NCBI GenBank assembly: GCA_025464445.1
Contig: JAODLY010000020.1
Location: 1 to 44,348, forward strand
Direction: 5' to 3'
DNA from: Rhodoglobus sp.
Lineage (GTDB): Bacteria > Actinomycetota > Actinomycetes > Actinomycetales > Microbacteriaceae
Length of the DNA stretch: 44,348 bases
Shown here: positions 28,255 to 37,715 of the stretch, in pieces
Position numbering within the stretch: the stretch's first letter is position 1
Layout of the letters: each line of letters opens with the position of its first letter
Notes under the pieces: model-generated
What the model was told of the DNA's origin: nothing
Seen by the model: the letters and a program-made list of their open reading frames with translations, nothing else
Databases searched by the model: none
Translations under genes and position numbers: made by a program

Positions 28255-28260
28255 ATTGTA
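28255..28260 (-). promoter_or_regulatory. Probable -10 box of the kinase promoter
   Basis: TACAAT on the minus strand differs from the consensus TATAAT at one base. It lies 34 nt upstream of the GTG start, which leaves a leader of about 25 nt carrying GAGGGGG. No good -35 is visible at 16-18 bp. It would give the kinase-to-FtsK segment its own promoter, separate from the FHA-phosphatase pair. Confidence 0.5.
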
Positions 28261-28291
28261 GGCAGGTGAGGGGTGCGAATCAGCGCCCTAT

Positions 28292-28314
28292 CCCCCTAAC
28301 GGGGGGCGCGCCCC
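28292..28314. repeat. GC-rich overlapping hairpins between phosphatase and kinase genes
   Basis: CCCCCTAACGGGGG (28292-28305) and the perfect palindrome GGGGCGCGCCCC (28303-28314) overlap, so two alternative hairpins are possible. There is no T-run on either strand. It may attenuate read-through from the FHA-phosphatase genes into the kinase gene, or be an operator; the sequence does not decide. Confidence 0.45.
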
Positions 28315-28356
28315 GCCACCCCCATTACGCGGTGAGACAAACCGTGCTAGGGGCGC

Positions 28357-29180
<824 letters not shown>

Positions 29181-29184
<4 letters not shown>

Positions 29185-29720
29185 AGGAACGGCTCCGCAT
29201 CGTCGGGCACGGCGAGGCGCTGCATGGGCAGGATCTGGAGCACATTGTCGTCCCCGATGTCGACGAGGGTTCCCGGCGAGATCACGACAGACTCACCCTG
29301 CCTGAGCTTGCGCGGCACGCTGCCCGGCACCATGACAATCGAGCCGTTCGTGCTCTTCAGGTCGGTGACGATGACCGATGATCCCAGCTGTCGCAGTTCG
29401 ATATGCGTCGCCGAGACCTCCTTGAGGGGAGATGGCACCCGCAGCAGCCGGGGTGCAGGACCACGCACGATGCGCGGGGATGCCGGGCGCCTGCCGATGA
29501 AACACGGCCGGTCGAGGGTGATCGCCTCGGTGCGCGCGCCGACCCTGAACTGGTAATACTGTGCGGTCGCCTGCGCCGGTTGCGCCGCCGAGGGGCGCTC
29601 CGGGCGCTCAAGGTCGGTCTCGACGATGAGCGTGTTCTCGATATCGGCGGTCGCCGGCTCCGGCTCGTCTACCGTCGCGCGCGGGGCAGGGACGACAGTC
29701 GCATCGAAGTCATCAGCCAC
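29181..29720 (-). CDS. Small FHA-domain protein with N-terminal threonine motifs
   Basis: Cytoplasmic phosphothreonine-binding protein, 179 residues from the GTG at 29718-29720. The N-terminal 50 residues are acidic and disordered-looking, with DATVV (6-10, Thr8) and ENTLIVET (28-35, Thr30). These resemble the threonine motifs in GarA/OdhI-type proteins that kinases phosphorylate and the FHA domain then binds. The FHA domain spans about 55-165, with FIGRRP (74-79), EVSATHIEL (101-109) and DLKSTNGS (120-127), so Arg, Ser, His and Asn contacts are intact. The open frame runs up to 30002, but the added residues are Arg-rich and non-conserved, and a promoter-like TACACT sits 6 nt before the GTG. 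First gene of the cluster; overlaps the phosphatase gene by 4 bp. Confidence 0.88.
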
Positions 29721-29726
29721 ACACCA

Positions 29727-29753
29727 AGTGTATGCACGGGGCAGACGGGGCAA
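29727..29753 (-). promoter_or_regulatory. Leaderless-type promoter of the FHA-phosphatase genes
   Basis: On the minus strand TTGCCC (29748-29753) and TACACT (29727-29732) are 15 bp apart, and TACACT ends exactly 6 nt before the GTG start. That spacing would put the transcript start at the start codon. No Shine-Dalgarno precedes it. The -35 spacing is short, so the -10 is the stronger part of the call. Confidence 0.5.
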
Positions 29754-29803
29754 CCGCTGCCTCGCCGTCGAAGGATGGCGGTGGAGCCGCAGCCGATGAA
29801 AGC

Positions 29804-31237
29804 TCAGCCTATGAACGACATGACGTGCTTGACGCGCGTGTAGTCCTCGAAGCCGTAGCTCGAGAGGTCCTTGCCGTAGCCGGAGTGTTTGAAACCGCCG
29901 TGCGGCATCTCGGCGACGAGCGGGATGTGGGTGTTTATCCACACGCAGCCGAAGTCGAGGTGCTTTGCGAACCGCATCGCGCGCGAGTGATCCTTCGTCC
30001 ACACGCTCGAGGCGAGGCCGTACTGCACGCCGTTCGCCCAGTCGAGGGCCTGCTTCTCGTCGGTGAAGGACTGCACGGTGATCACCGGCCCGAAGATCTC
30101 GTTCTGGATCGCGTCATCCGTCTGCTTGAGGCCGGACACAATCGTGGCCTCGTAGTAGTAGCCCGTCGAGCCCTGGCGCTTGCCACCCAGCTCGACATTC
30201 GCGTTCGACGGAAGCGCGTCGATGATTGCGGACACCCGCTCCAGCTGGGTCGCGTTGTTCACCGGCCCGAACAGGATGTCGTCTGCGTCAGGCGCTCCCG
30301 TCTTCGCGTTGGCCTTCGCGTATGCACTGAGCGCCGCGACGAATTCGTCGTGGATGCCCGACTGCACGAGCACACGCGTCGCCGCCGTGCAGTCCTGGCC
30401 GGCGTTGAAGTAGCCGGCGATCGCGATGCCCTCGACTGCGGAGGGGATGTCGGCGTCATCGAAGACGATGACCGGCGCCTTGCCCCCGAGCTCGAGGTGC
30501 ACTCGCTTGAGGTCGTTGGCCGCGGCCTTCGCGACCTCCATGCCCGCACGCACCGACCCCGTTATCGACACCATCTGGGGTGTCTTGTTGTCGATCATGA
30601 GGCCTCCGGTCGTGCGGTCGCCGGTGATCACGTTGAGCACCCCCTTAGGCAGGAACTCGGCAGCGACCTCCGCGAGCAGCAGGGTTGACGATGGCGTGGT
30701 GTCGCTCGGCTTGAGCACAGTCGTGTTACCGGCGGCGATCGCCGGGGCGACCTTCCAAACGGCCATGTTGAGCGGGTAGTTCCATGGAGTGACCTGGCCG
30801 ATAACGCCGATCGGCTCACGGCGGATCGACGAGGTGTGGTCTTTCATGTACTCGCCGGACGCCATGCCCGAGAGGTGCCTTGCCTCCCCCGCGAAGAAGC
30901 GGAGCTGGTCGACCGACAGCAGGATCTCATCCGCAACAAGGGATGCCCGGGGCTTGCCCGTGTCCTTCGACTCGAGGTCGGCGAACTCCTCCGCCCGTGC
31001 CTCCATCGCGTCCGCGATGCGGAACAGGGCGAGCTGGCGCTCGGCAGGTGTGGTCTCGCCCCACTGCTCGAACGCGGCGGATGCCGCGGAGAACGCGGCA
31101 TCCACGTCGGCGCTGCCAGACACCGGGGAGGACGCGTAGGCCTCCTCGGTCGCGGGGTCGATCACGTCGAAGCTCGAATCGCCCTTCGCCGAGACGTACT
31201 CGCCGTTGATGAAGTTGCGGATTTCCTTGGCAGCCAT
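29804..31237 (-). CDS. Aldehyde dehydrogenase, gamma-aminobutyraldehyde dehydrogenase type
   Basis: NAD(P)-dependent cytoplasmic aldehyde dehydrogenase, 477 residues from the ATG at 31235-31237 (MAAKEIRNFINGEYVSA, typical N-terminus). The catalytic set is present: Asn153 in TPWNYP, Glu249 in LELGGKAP and Cys283 in NAGQDCTAATR. PNNATQLERV-like FGPVNNATQ and MPHGGFKHSGYGKDLSSYGFEDYT are hallmarks of the PatD/YdcW group that oxidises 4-aminobutyraldehyde to GABA; betaine aldehyde dehydrogenases are close relatives, so the substrate is probable rather than certain. It is divergent from an Lrp/AsnC gene that is followed by an aminotransferase able to supply the aldehyde. TAAGTT ends 7 nt before the ATG, a weak -10 candidate. 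The open frame to 31312 covers the control region and is not used. Confidence 0.88.
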   Translation of the reverse strand: MAAKEIRNFINGEYVSAKGDSSFDVIDPATEEAYASSPVSGSADVDAAFSAASAAFEQWGETTPAERQLALFRIADAMEARAEEFADLESKDTGKPRASLVADEILLSVDQLRFFAGEARHLSGMASGEYMKDHTSSIRREPIGVIGQVTPWNYPLNMAVWKVAPAIAAGNTTVLKPSDTTPSSTLLLAEVAAEFLPKGVLNVITGDRTTGGLMIDNKTPQMVSITGSVRAGMEVAKAAANDLKRVHLELGGKAPVIVFDDADIPSAVEGIAIAGYFNAGQDCTAATRVLVQSGIHDEFVAALSAYAKANAKTGAPDADDILFGPVNNATQLERVSAIIDALPSNANVELGGKRQGSTGYYYEATIVSGLKQTDDAIQNEIFGPVITVQSFTDEKQALDWANGVQYGLASSVWTKDHSRAMRFAKHLDFGCVWINTHIPLVAEMPHGGFKHSGYGKDLSSYGFEDYTRVKHVMSFIG

Positions 31238-31283
31238 GGCAACTAACTTACCCACCAGCGCAGGCATGCGGCGAGCCCTTCGG

Positions 31284-31299
31284 CTGTCGATTTCGACAG
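31284..31299. promoter_or_regulatory. Perfect dyad, probable regulator site
   Basis: CTGTCGA-TT-TCGACAG forms a perfect 7+2+7 inverted repeat in the 125 bp between the divergent aldehyde dehydrogenase and Lrp/AsnC genes. It sits about 30 bp upstream of the lrp -35 box. The likely binder is the adjacent regulator, which is inference. Confidence 0.55.
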
Positions 31300-31327
31300 T
31301 GATTTCGCGCAACGGGTGCGGAATCGC

Positions 31328-31356
31328 TTGTGAGAGCGGACGGGCACTGACAGAAT
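31328..31356 (+). promoter_or_regulatory. Leaderless-type promoter of the Lrp/AsnC gene
   Basis: TTGTGA (31328-31333), a 17 bp spacer and CAGAAT (31351-31356) are followed after exactly 6 nt by the ATG at 31363. Both hexamers match consensus at four of six positions and the spacing is ideal. No Shine-Dalgarno is present. The same -35 hexamer and spacing occur in front of the tetR gene. Confidence 0.6.
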
Positions 31357-31362
31357 CGAGCC

Positions 31363-31845
31363 ATGAGCCCCTCCCCGCGCCAACCCGGTGCGAAACCCGT
31401 GCAACTCGATGACGTCTCCAAGGCGATCATCGAGCAGCTGCAGGGCGACGGGCGACGGTCGTACGCGGAGATCGGCAAAGCCGTCGGCCTGAGTGAGGCG
31501 GCTGTGCGCCAGCGGGTGCAGAAACTCACCGACTCCGGCGTCATGCAGGTTGTCGCCGTCACGGACCCGATGCAGCTGGGCTTCTATCGCCAGGCGATGA
31601 TCGGCATCCGGGTGGCCGGCGACACGACAGTCGTCGCCGAGAAGCTCGGGCGGCTTTCCGCTGTCGACTACATCGTGCTCACCGCAGGCAGCTTCGACAT
31701 CCTGGTCGAAGTGGTTTGCGAGAACGACGAAGACCTCATCGACCTGCTCAACAAGCAGATCCGGGGTATCGAAGGCGTGCAGTCGACGGAGACCTTCGTG
31801 TATCTCAAGCTCCTGAAGCAGTTCTACAACTGGGGAACAAGGTAA
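31363..31845 (+). CDS. Lrp/AsnC-family transcriptional regulator
   Basis: DNA-binding feast/famine regulator, 160 residues. After about 15 variable residues, the winged helix-turn-helix reads LDDVSKAIIEQLQGDGRRSY and then AEIGKAVGLSEAAVRQRVQKL (roughly 16-56), followed by the family linker GVMQVVAVTDP. The RAM/effector domain covers about 75-150. It lies 5 bp before the aminotransferase gene, so the two are probably co-transcribed, and is divergent from the aldehyde dehydrogenase. This is the usual place for a regulator of the flanking catabolic genes. Effector unknown; an amino acid, polyamine or GABA-pathway intermediate is plausible. Sequence words near its promoter recur between potD and ald, so its regulon may extend there. 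Confidence 0.93.
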   Translation: MSPSPRQPGAKPVQLDDVSKAIIEQLQGDGRRSYAEIGKAVGLSEAAVRQRVQKLTDSGVMQVVAVTDPMQLGFYRQAMIGIRVAGDTTVVAEKLGRLSAVDYIVLTAGSFDILVEVVCENDEDLIDLLNKQIRGIEGVQSTETFVYLKLLKQFYNWGTR

Positions 31846-31850
31846 AGACC

Positions 31851-33248
31851 ATGAGCACCACCGACGCCAAGACCTGGAACGACGCAGACCTGCAGCAGAA
31901 AGCGAAGGACCATCTCTGGATGCACTTCGCCCGCCAATCCGTCATGGAAGACGGCCACGGGGTCCCGATAATCGTCAAGGGTGATGGACACCACATCTGG
32001 GACTCCACCGGCAAGAAGTACTTCGACGGCCTCAGTGGCCTGTTCGTCGTGAACGCCGGCCACGGGCGCAAACGCCTCGCCGAGGTTGCGGCGAAGCAGG
32101 CCGGGGAGCTCGCGTTCTTCCCGATCTGGTCGTACGCGCATCCCAACGCCATCGAACTCGCCGACCGCCTCGCCTCCTACGCGCCGGGCGACCTCAACCG
32201 GGTGTTCTTCTCCACCGGCGGTGGTGAAGCCGTCGAGACCGCGTTCAAGCTCGCGAAGTACTACTGGAAGCTGCAGGGCAGGCCCTACAAGCACAAGGTG
32301 ATCTCGCGCGCCGTCGCCTACCACGGCACACCGCAGGGAGCGCTCGCGATCACGGGCATCCCGGCGATGAAAGAGATGTTCGAGCCCATCGTGCCGGGCG
32401 GCTTCCGAGTGCCGAACACCAACTACTACCGCGCCGATGAGATGGGATTCACCGGCACCGAGGAAGAGTTCGGCCTGTGGGCCGCGAACCGCATCGAGGA
32501 GATGATCATCTTCGAAGGCCCGGAAACCGTCGCGGCGGTCTTCCTCGAGCCCGTGCAGAACTCGGGCGGATGCTTCCCACCCCCTGCTGGGTACTTCAAG
32601 CGGGTGCGCGAGATCTGCGACAAGTACGACGTGCTGCTCGTGAGCGACGAGGTGATCTGCGCGTTCGGACGCATCGGCCACATGTTCGCGTGCGACGCAT
32701 ACGATTACGTGCCCGACATGATCACTTGCGCCAAAGGCATGACGAGTGGTTACTCCCCCATCGGCGCGACAATCGTCTCCGACAAGGTGTACGAGCCGTT
32801 CAAGCACGGCACGACGTCGTTTTACCATGGCTACACATTCGGCGGGCATCCGGTGTCGTCCGCCGTCGCGCTCGCCAACCTCGACATCTTCGAGGAAGAG
32901 AAGCTCAACGAGAATGTGCGCGCCAACTCGCCACTGTTCCGGGCATCGCTGGAGCGTCTCAAAGACCTGCCGATCGTCGGCGACGTGCGCGGCGACGGCT
33001 ACTTCTTCGGCATCGAGCTGGTCAAAGACAAGGCGACGAAGGAGACGTTCACCGATGACGAGTCCGAGCGACTGCTGCGCGGGTTCCTGTCCAGGGCGCT
33101 GTACGACGCGGGGCTGTACTGCCGCGCCGATGACCGCGGCGACCCGGTCATCCAGCTGGCACCGCCGCTGACTATCGGGCAGACCGAGTTCGATGAGATC
33201 GAGGGCATCCTGCGCGGTGTGCTGACCGAGGCGTGGACCAAGGTCTGA
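31851..33248 (+). CDS. Class III aminotransferase, putrescine/omega-amine type
   Basis: PLP-dependent aminotransferase, 465 residues from the ATG at 31851, five bases after the regulator stop. An open frame continues to 31716 but overlaps the regulator in another frame and is ignored. Diagnostic sequence includes LWMHFARQ near the N-terminus, FFSTGGGEAVETAFKLAK (119-136), AYHGTPQGAL (156-165), EPVQNSGGCFPPP (233-245), SDEVICAFGRIG (265-276) and the PLP lysine Lys295 in ITCAKGMTSGYSPIGA. This pattern is close to SpuC-type putrescine-pyruvate and related omega-aminotransferases. With the neighbouring aldehyde dehydrogenase it would convert putrescine to GABA. The exact amine donor and acceptor are inference. 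A weak AAGG precedes the start. Confidence 0.88.
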   Translation: MSTTDAKTWNDADLQQKAKDHLWMHFARQSVMEDGHGVPIIVKGDGHHIWDSTGKKYFDGLSGLFVVNAGHGRKRLAEVAAKQAGELAFFPIWSYAHPNAIELADRLASYAPGDLNRVFFSTGGGEAVETAFKLAKYYWKLQGRPYKHKVISRAVAYHGTPQGALAITGIPAMKEMFEPIVPGGFRVPNTNYYRADEMGFTGTEEEFGLWAANRIEEMIIFEGPETVAAVFLEPVQNSGGCFPPPAGYFKRVREICDKYDVLLVSDEVICAFGRIGHMFACDAYDYVPDMITCAKGMTSGYSPIGATIVSDKVYEPFKHGTTSFYHGYTFGGHPVSSAVALANLDIFEEEKLNENVRANSPLFRASLERLKDLPIVGDVRGDGYFFGIELVKDKATKETFTDDESERLLRGFLSRALYDAGLYCRADDRGDPVIQLAPPLTIGQTEFDEIEGILRGVLTEAWTKV

Positions 33249-33254
33249 GCAGCC

Positions 33255-33321
33255 CGCTTTTCGGGAAGAGCCGGCCTCCGAGTGCAAAAAGCCTATGGAG
33301 GTCGCGTGATCCCGAAAAGCG
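33255..33321 (+). promoter_or_regulatory. 12-bp inverted repeat enclosing a ribosome-binding site and start codon
   Basis: CGCTTTTCGGGA (33255-33266) and TCCCGAAAAGCG (33310-33321) are perfect complements 43 bases apart. The loop holds GGAGGT (33297-33302) and the GTG start of the oxidase gene; the right arm is its codons 2 to 6. In RNA this could present or hide the translation start; in DNA it could be an operator. The left arm begins six bases after the aminotransferase stop. Confidence 0.6.
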
Positions 33322-34676
33322 ATGGTGAGAGCTACCGAGGGTTGAGCTTCTGGCACGAGAGTGTGCCGGATGACCTGGGCCCGCGCCCGGCGCTGCCCGG
33401 CGACCTCGACGTGGACGTGGCCGTCGTCGGCGGCGGCCTCACCGGGCTGTGGACAGCGTGGTACCTGCTCGAGCGCGACCCGACCCTGAACATCGCCGTG
33501 CTCGAGAAGCACATCGCCGGCTTCGGGGCGTCAGGGCGGAACGGCGGCTGGTTGAGCGCGTTGTTCCCGCGTTCCACAGCGTCACTCGAGCGCGCGCACG
33601 GGCGGGATGCGGCCCTTGCCATGCGTCGGGCGATGATCGCGACAGTCGACGAGGTGGGCGCCGTCGCGGCATCCGCAGGCATCGACATCGACTACGTGAA
33701 ACGCGGGACCCTCGCCTACGCGCGCTCTGCCGTCCAGCTCGCGGCGGCGCGGGCGGATGTGGCTGAGGCGGCCGGCTATGGCGTCGACCCCCTCGAACTG
33801 CTGGGCGCCCAACCGGCGTCCGGCTCCCTGGGCGCCGCGTTCGATCCGAACTGCGCACGCATCCATCCGGCAAAACTCGTGCGCGGGCTGGCCAGGGCTC
33901 TCGAGAGCCGCGGCGTGACGATCTTCGAGCAGACCGAGGTGCTCGACTACTCTGCGCACGCCGTGGTGACATCCCGTGGCACAGTGCGGTGCGGCACGGT
34001 CGTCGTGGCGACCGAGGGGTACGGAGCGACGCTTCGCGCAACCCGACGGCGCGTGCTGCCGCTGTACTCCCTCATGATCGCGACGGAGCCGCTCGACGAT
34101 GCCACCTGGCAAGAGCTCGGGCTGGAGCACGGGCACACCTTCACCGACTATCGGCACCTGCTGGTCTACGGCCAGCGCACAGCTGACAACCGTTTCGCAT
34201 TCGGTGGACGCGGTGCCCGCTACCACTGGGGCAGCTCGATACTCCCGGAGTACGACCGCGTGCCCGGGGTCTTCGAGCACCTGCGCCGCACGCTCATGGA
34301 CATGTTCCCCGCGATCGGCGATGTGCGGGTCACCCACAGGTGGGGCGGCCCACTGGGTGTTCCCCGCGACTGGCACGCCACGGCGAGCTACGACACGAGG
34401 AGCGGCATCGCCAGTGCCGGCGGCTATGTCGGCGACGGCTTGAGCACAACAAATCTCGCCGGGCGCACGCTCGCCGACCTCATCACCGACACCGACTCCG
34501 AGCTGGTTCGCCTGCCGTGGGTGAACCACGCGTCGCCGAACTGGGAACCGGAGCCGCTGCGCTTCATCGGGGCGAACGCGGGGCTCGCGGCAATGACCGT
34601 CGCCGACGCGGAAGAGCGGATCACGCGCCGCCCTTCGCTCGCCGCGCGGGTGATGGGGCCGCTCACCGGGCATTGA
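33306..34676 (+). CDS. FAD-dependent amine oxidoreductase, gamma-glutamylputrescine oxidase-like
   Basis: DAO-family flavoprotein, 456 residues. The GTG at 33306 is chosen because GGAGGT ends 3 nt before it; an upstream in-frame GTG at 33282 has no ribosome-binding site. The dinucleotide fold VAVVGGGLTGLWTAWYL lies near residues 39-55, then EKHIAGFGASGRNGGWLS, the PuuB/YgaF-type motif in which the flavin contacts occur. WHESVP near the start and the C-terminal GGYVGDGLSTTNLAGRTLADL match PuuB-like oxidases of polyamine catabolism. No gamma-glutamylputrescine synthetase (puuA) is in the window, so a free amine or amino acid could be the substrate. It follows the aminotransferase by 57 bp on the same strand and is likely co-transcribed. 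Confidence 0.85.
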   Translation: MIPKSDGESYRGLSFWHESVPDDLGPRPALPGDLDVDVAVVGGGLTGLWTAWYLLERDPTLNIAVLEKHIAGFGASGRNGGWLSALFPRSTASLERAHGRDAALAMRRAMIATVDEVGAVAASAGIDIDYVKRGTLAYARSAVQLAAARADVAEAAGYGVDPLELLGAQPASGSLGAAFDPNCARIHPAKLVRGLARALESRGVTIFEQTEVLDYSAHAVVTSRGTVRCGTVVVATEGYGATLRATRRRVLPLYSLMIATEPLDDATWQELGLEHGHTFTDYRHLLVYGQRTADNRFAFGGRGARYHWGSSILPEYDRVPGVFEHLRRTLMDMFPAIGDVRVTHRWGGPLGVPRDWHATASYDTRSGIASAGGYVGDGLSTTNLAGRTLADLITDTDSELVRLPWVNHASPNWEPEPLRFIGANAGLAAMTVADAEERITRRPSLAARVMGPLTGH

Positions 34677-34704
34677 GTATATCTCGTGCGTTAGAGTTCC
34701 TGCC

Positions 34705-35751
34705 GTGACGTTTCTCGAGCCGAAGCCCGGCCGGCGAGCTCGACTGGGCGCGGGGCGCCTGTTCGGGATCGTGCTCGCCGTGCTGCTGAACCTGGCCCTC
34801 ATCGCGTCGATCTTCTGGCTCGGTACCCACAGGGACAGGGTGAGCGACCAGTTCGCCGTCTGGAACTTCACTCCCGCCGCCGCGATCGCCGAATACGCGG
34901 CGCGCTCGACGATGACCGAAGAGGGCAGGTTCCTGTTCTACGCGAGCCGGCCATCGATCGCGAGCGGGACGGAGTTCGACGCGGCGTGCGCTACCCACCA
35001 GGAGGGCGTCGGGATTCTCGGATGCTACCTGCCCGCCGATCGCAGCATCCACCTGTTCGACGTGACCGACCCCCGCCTCGACGGCCTCGAAGAGGTCGTG
35101 GCAGCGCACGAGATGCTGCACGCGGCGTGGGATCGCATGAGCGCGGACGAGCGTGCGAAACTCGCCCCGTTGCTGGAGGCGGAGGTCGCGAAGCTGTCGG
35201 ATGACACGACTCTCGCCGAGACCCTGGCGTTCTACGCCACCGCGGAACCGGGGGAACGGCTCAACGAGCTGCATTCCATCCTCGGCACGGAATACTCGAA
35301 CCTCTCGCCGCAGCTCGAGGCGCACTACGCCGAGTACTTCACCGACCGAAAAGCGATCACGGCAATGCACGACACCTCGAACGCCGTGTTCGTCGACCAG
35401 GCCGCGCAGGTGACGGCGCTCATCGCGCAGATCGACGCTCTCGCCGCCGGGATCGACACGGACTACGCGGCGTACAACACCGGCTACGACCAGCTGACCG
35501 CTGACGTGCAGTCGTTCAATTCGCGAGCGGAGGCCGGCGGTTTCGACTCGCAGGCGGCGTTCGACCAGGAGCGCCAGGCTCTCATCTCGCGCCAGGCCGA
35601 CCTCGACGCACTCTACGGCTCGATCCAGGAAAGGCACGACACGTACACCGGCCTGCTCGCGCAGCTCGATGCCCTCAATGCCCAGGCCGATCAACTCAAC
35701 CAGAGCATAAACATCACCCCGCACGACTCGACGGGCGTCAACCCCGGCTAG
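34705..35751 (+). CDS. Unrecognised membrane-anchored protein with gluzincin-like HExxH motif
   Basis: I cannot assign this to a named family. The 348-residue product has a basic N-terminus and one helix (about 19-40), with the remainder probably outside. Residues 130-145 read [16 protein letters not shown], giving a HEMLH zinc motif (135-139). NELHS at 187-191 has the NExxS form in which gluzincin peptidases supply the third ligand (Glu188). Two cysteines (95 and 107) may form a disulfide. From about 215 to 335 the sequence is helical with coiled-coil character, ending in a polar tail. TAGAGT ends 7 nt before the GTG start, so it is probably leaderless. It is 28 bp after the oxidase and converges on the ABC exporter, sharing CTAG at both stops. 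A membrane-anchored metallopeptidase is the best guess. Confidence 0.72.
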   Translation: MTFLEPKPGRRARLGAGRLFGIVLAVLLNLALIASIFWLGTHRDRVSDQFAVWNFTPAAAIAEYAARSTMTEEGRFLFYASRPSIASGTEFDAACATHQEGVGILGCYLPADRSIHLFDVTDPRLDGLEEVVAAHEMLHAAWDRMSADERAKLAPLLEAEVAKLSDDTTLAETLAFYATAEPGERLNELHSILGTEYSNLSPQLEAHYAEYFTDRKAITAMHDTSNAVFVDQAAQVTALIAQIDALAAGIDTDYAAYNTGYDQLTADVQSFNSRAEAGGFDSQAAFDQERQALISRQADLDALYGSIQERHDTYTGLLAQLDALNAQADQLNQSINITPHDSTGVNPG

Positions 35752-37715
35752 ACGCCCTCAGCCACAGCCTGCGCGAACTGCGAGTTGTACAGCCGGTAGT
35801 AGGCGCCCTCAGCTGCGAGCAGTTGCGAGTGGGTGCCCTGCTCCACGATCGCGCCCGCCTCCATCACGAGGATGAGGTCTGCATCCCGGATCGTGGAGAG
35901 CCGGTGGGCGATCACGAAGCTCGTGCGGTTCTCGCGCAGGGCCTTCATCGCGTGCTGCACGAGCACCTCGGTGCGGGTGTCGACCGAGCTCGTCGCCTCA
36001 TCGAGGATGAGCACGCTCGGCCGGGCGAGGAACGCGCGCGCGATCGTGAGCAGCTGCTTCTCCCCCGCGCTGACGTTGCCGCCTTCGTCGTCGAGCACCG
36101 TGTCGTACCCGTCCGGCAGGGAATGCACGAAGCGGTCGACGTAGGTCGCACGGGCAGCGTCCAGCATCTCGTCCTCCGTGGCATCCGGGCGTCCGTAGAG
36201 GATGTTGTCGCGGATCGTGCCGCCGAACAGCCAGGTGTCTTGCAGCACCATTCCCATGCGCGAGCGCAGGTCGTCACGGGTCATCGTGGCGATGTCGGTG
36301 CCGTCGAGGGTTATCCGGCCGGCGTCCAGCTCATAGAAGCGCATCATGAGGTTGACGAGTGTCGTCTTGCCCGCGCCGGTCGGTCCGACGATCGCGACCG
36401 TCTGTCCCGGTGCCGCACTCAGCGACAGGTCGTGGATGAGCGGCGTCTCGGGGCTGTACGAGAACGAGACGTTCTCGAACTCGAGCTTTCCCGTTGTCGC
36501 CGCAGGAGATGCTGCCGGCTTGGGATCCGGGGACTGCTCGGGCGCATCGAGCAGCTCGAAGACGCGCTCGGCGGATGCGACCCCCGACTGCAGCAGGTTC
36601 GCCATCGAGCCCAGCTGGCTCAACGGCTGCGTGAACTGCCGTGAATACTGGATGAACGCCTGCACGTCGCCGAGGGTCATCGCGCCGTTGGCGACGAAAA
36701 GCCCGCCGACTACGGCAATCGCCACGTAAACGAGGTTGCCGATGAACATCATTGCCGGCATGATGATGCCGCTCACGAACTGTGCGCCGAAGCTCGCCTG
36801 GTAGAGCTCGCCGTTCTTCTCGCGGAAGCGCTGCTCGACCTCGCGGTGCCTGCCGAAGACCTTCACGAGCGCGTGGCCGGAGTAGGCCTCCTCGATCTGG
36901 CCGTTGAGCTCGCCGGTGTGCGTCCATTGCGCCACGAAGAGCTTTTGCGAGCGCTTGGCGATGACAGTCGTGACGAGCAGGGTGAGCGGGATTGTCACGA
37001 GCGCGATGAGGGCGAGCACTGGCGAGATCAGGAACATCATCAGCAGCACGCCGACGACAGTCAACAGCGATGTCACGAGTTGCGACAGGGTCTGCTGCAT
37101 GCTCTGGCCGATGTTGTCCACGTCGTTCGTGACGCGGCTGAGCAATTCACCGCGCTGTATGGTGTCGAAGTAGCTCAGCGGCAGGGCGTTGATCTTCTTC
37201 TCCACGTCTTCGCGCAGGGTGTAGACGGTGCGCTGCACGATGCCGTTGAGCACGTAGCCCTGCAGCCACGAGAATATCGACGCGAATACGTAGAGCAGCA
37301 GCACCAGCCCCAGGACCATGCTCAGCGCGCTGAAGTCGATGCCCAGCCCCGGGTGGATGTCGATCCTGCTGATGAAGTCGGCCATCTGGTTGTCGCCGGA
37401 TGCCCGGAGCCCGTCGATCACCTGCTGCTTGGTCGCCCCGACGGGAAGCGGCTTCGAGATGAGGCCAGAGAAGATGATGTCGGTAGCAGACCCAAGGATC
37501 TTCGGGCCGATCACGCTCAGCGTGACGCTGATGACGGAGAGCAGCACGACGAGGGCGACCCCGACCCGGTAGGGCCGCAGCCTGCCGAGCAGCCGCTTCG
37601 CGGAGGGGCCGAAGTTCATCGACTTCTCCACGGGCATCCCCATGCCGCCGAACGGGCCTCCGCCGCCGCCGGGGCCGCGCCTCGCGGGCGGGCGCTGCTG
37701 CTGTGTGGTGCTCAT
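35748..37715 (-). CDS. ABC exporter subunit (fused membrane-ATPase), partner with consensus Walker B
   Basis: Half of a type IV ABC exporter, 655 residues. A Gly/Pro-rich cytoplasmic leader of about 35 residues precedes six membrane helices (about 50-350), and the ATPase domain follows. It has Walker [10 protein letters not shown], Walker [13 protein letters not shown] with the catalytic Glu, and the switch His in IAHRLSTI. Its signature loop reads NVSAGEKQ rather than LSGGQ. The partner gene upstream has the reverse pattern, as in heterodimeric exporters with one degenerate ATP site. The start overlaps the partner stop by 4 bp. Substrate unknown: drugs, lipids and peptides are all possible for this class. 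The adjacent TetR regulator favours efflux. Confidence 0.9.
   Translation of the reverse strand: MSTTQQQRPPARRGPGGGGGPFGGMGMPVEKSMNFGPSAKRLLGRLRPYRVGVALVVLLSVISVTLSVIGPKILGSATDIIFSGLISKPLPVGATKQQVIDGLRASGDNQMADFISRIDIHPGLGIDFSALSMVLGLVLLLYVFASIFSWLQGYVLNGIVQRTVYTLREDVEKKINALPLSYFDTIQRGELLSRVTNDVDNIGQSMQQTLSQLVTSLLTVVGVLLMMFLISPVLALIALVTIPLTLLVTTVIAKRSQKLFVAQWTHTGELNGQIEEAYSGHALVKVFGRHREVEQRFREKNGELYQASFGAQFVSGIIMPAMMFIGNLVYVAIAVVGGLFVANGAMTLGDVQAFIQYSRQFTQPLSQLGSMANLLQSGVASAERVFELLDAPEQSPDPKPAASPAATTGKLEFENVSFSYSPETPLIHDLSLSAAPGQTVAIVGPTGAGKTTLVNLMMRFYELDAGRITLDGTDIATMTRDDLRSRMGMVLQDTWLFGGTIRDNILYGRPDATEDEMLDAARATYVDRFVHSLPDGYDTVLDDEGGNVSAGEKQLLTIARAFLARPSVLILDEATSSVDTRTEVLVQHAMKALRENRTSFVIAHRLSTIRDADLILVMEAGAIVEQGTHSQLLAAEGAYYRLYNSQFAQAVAEGV

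Noticed and set aside
28292-28314. Intrinsic terminator after the phosphatase gene
   Set aside because: Strong GC hairpins are present but no T-run follows on either strand, so I list it only as a repeat.
31824-33512. 562-codon minus-strand frame opposite the aminotransferase and FAD oxidase
   Set aside because: The plus-strand frames encode complete known families with catalytic residues; the antisense frame has no domain signal.
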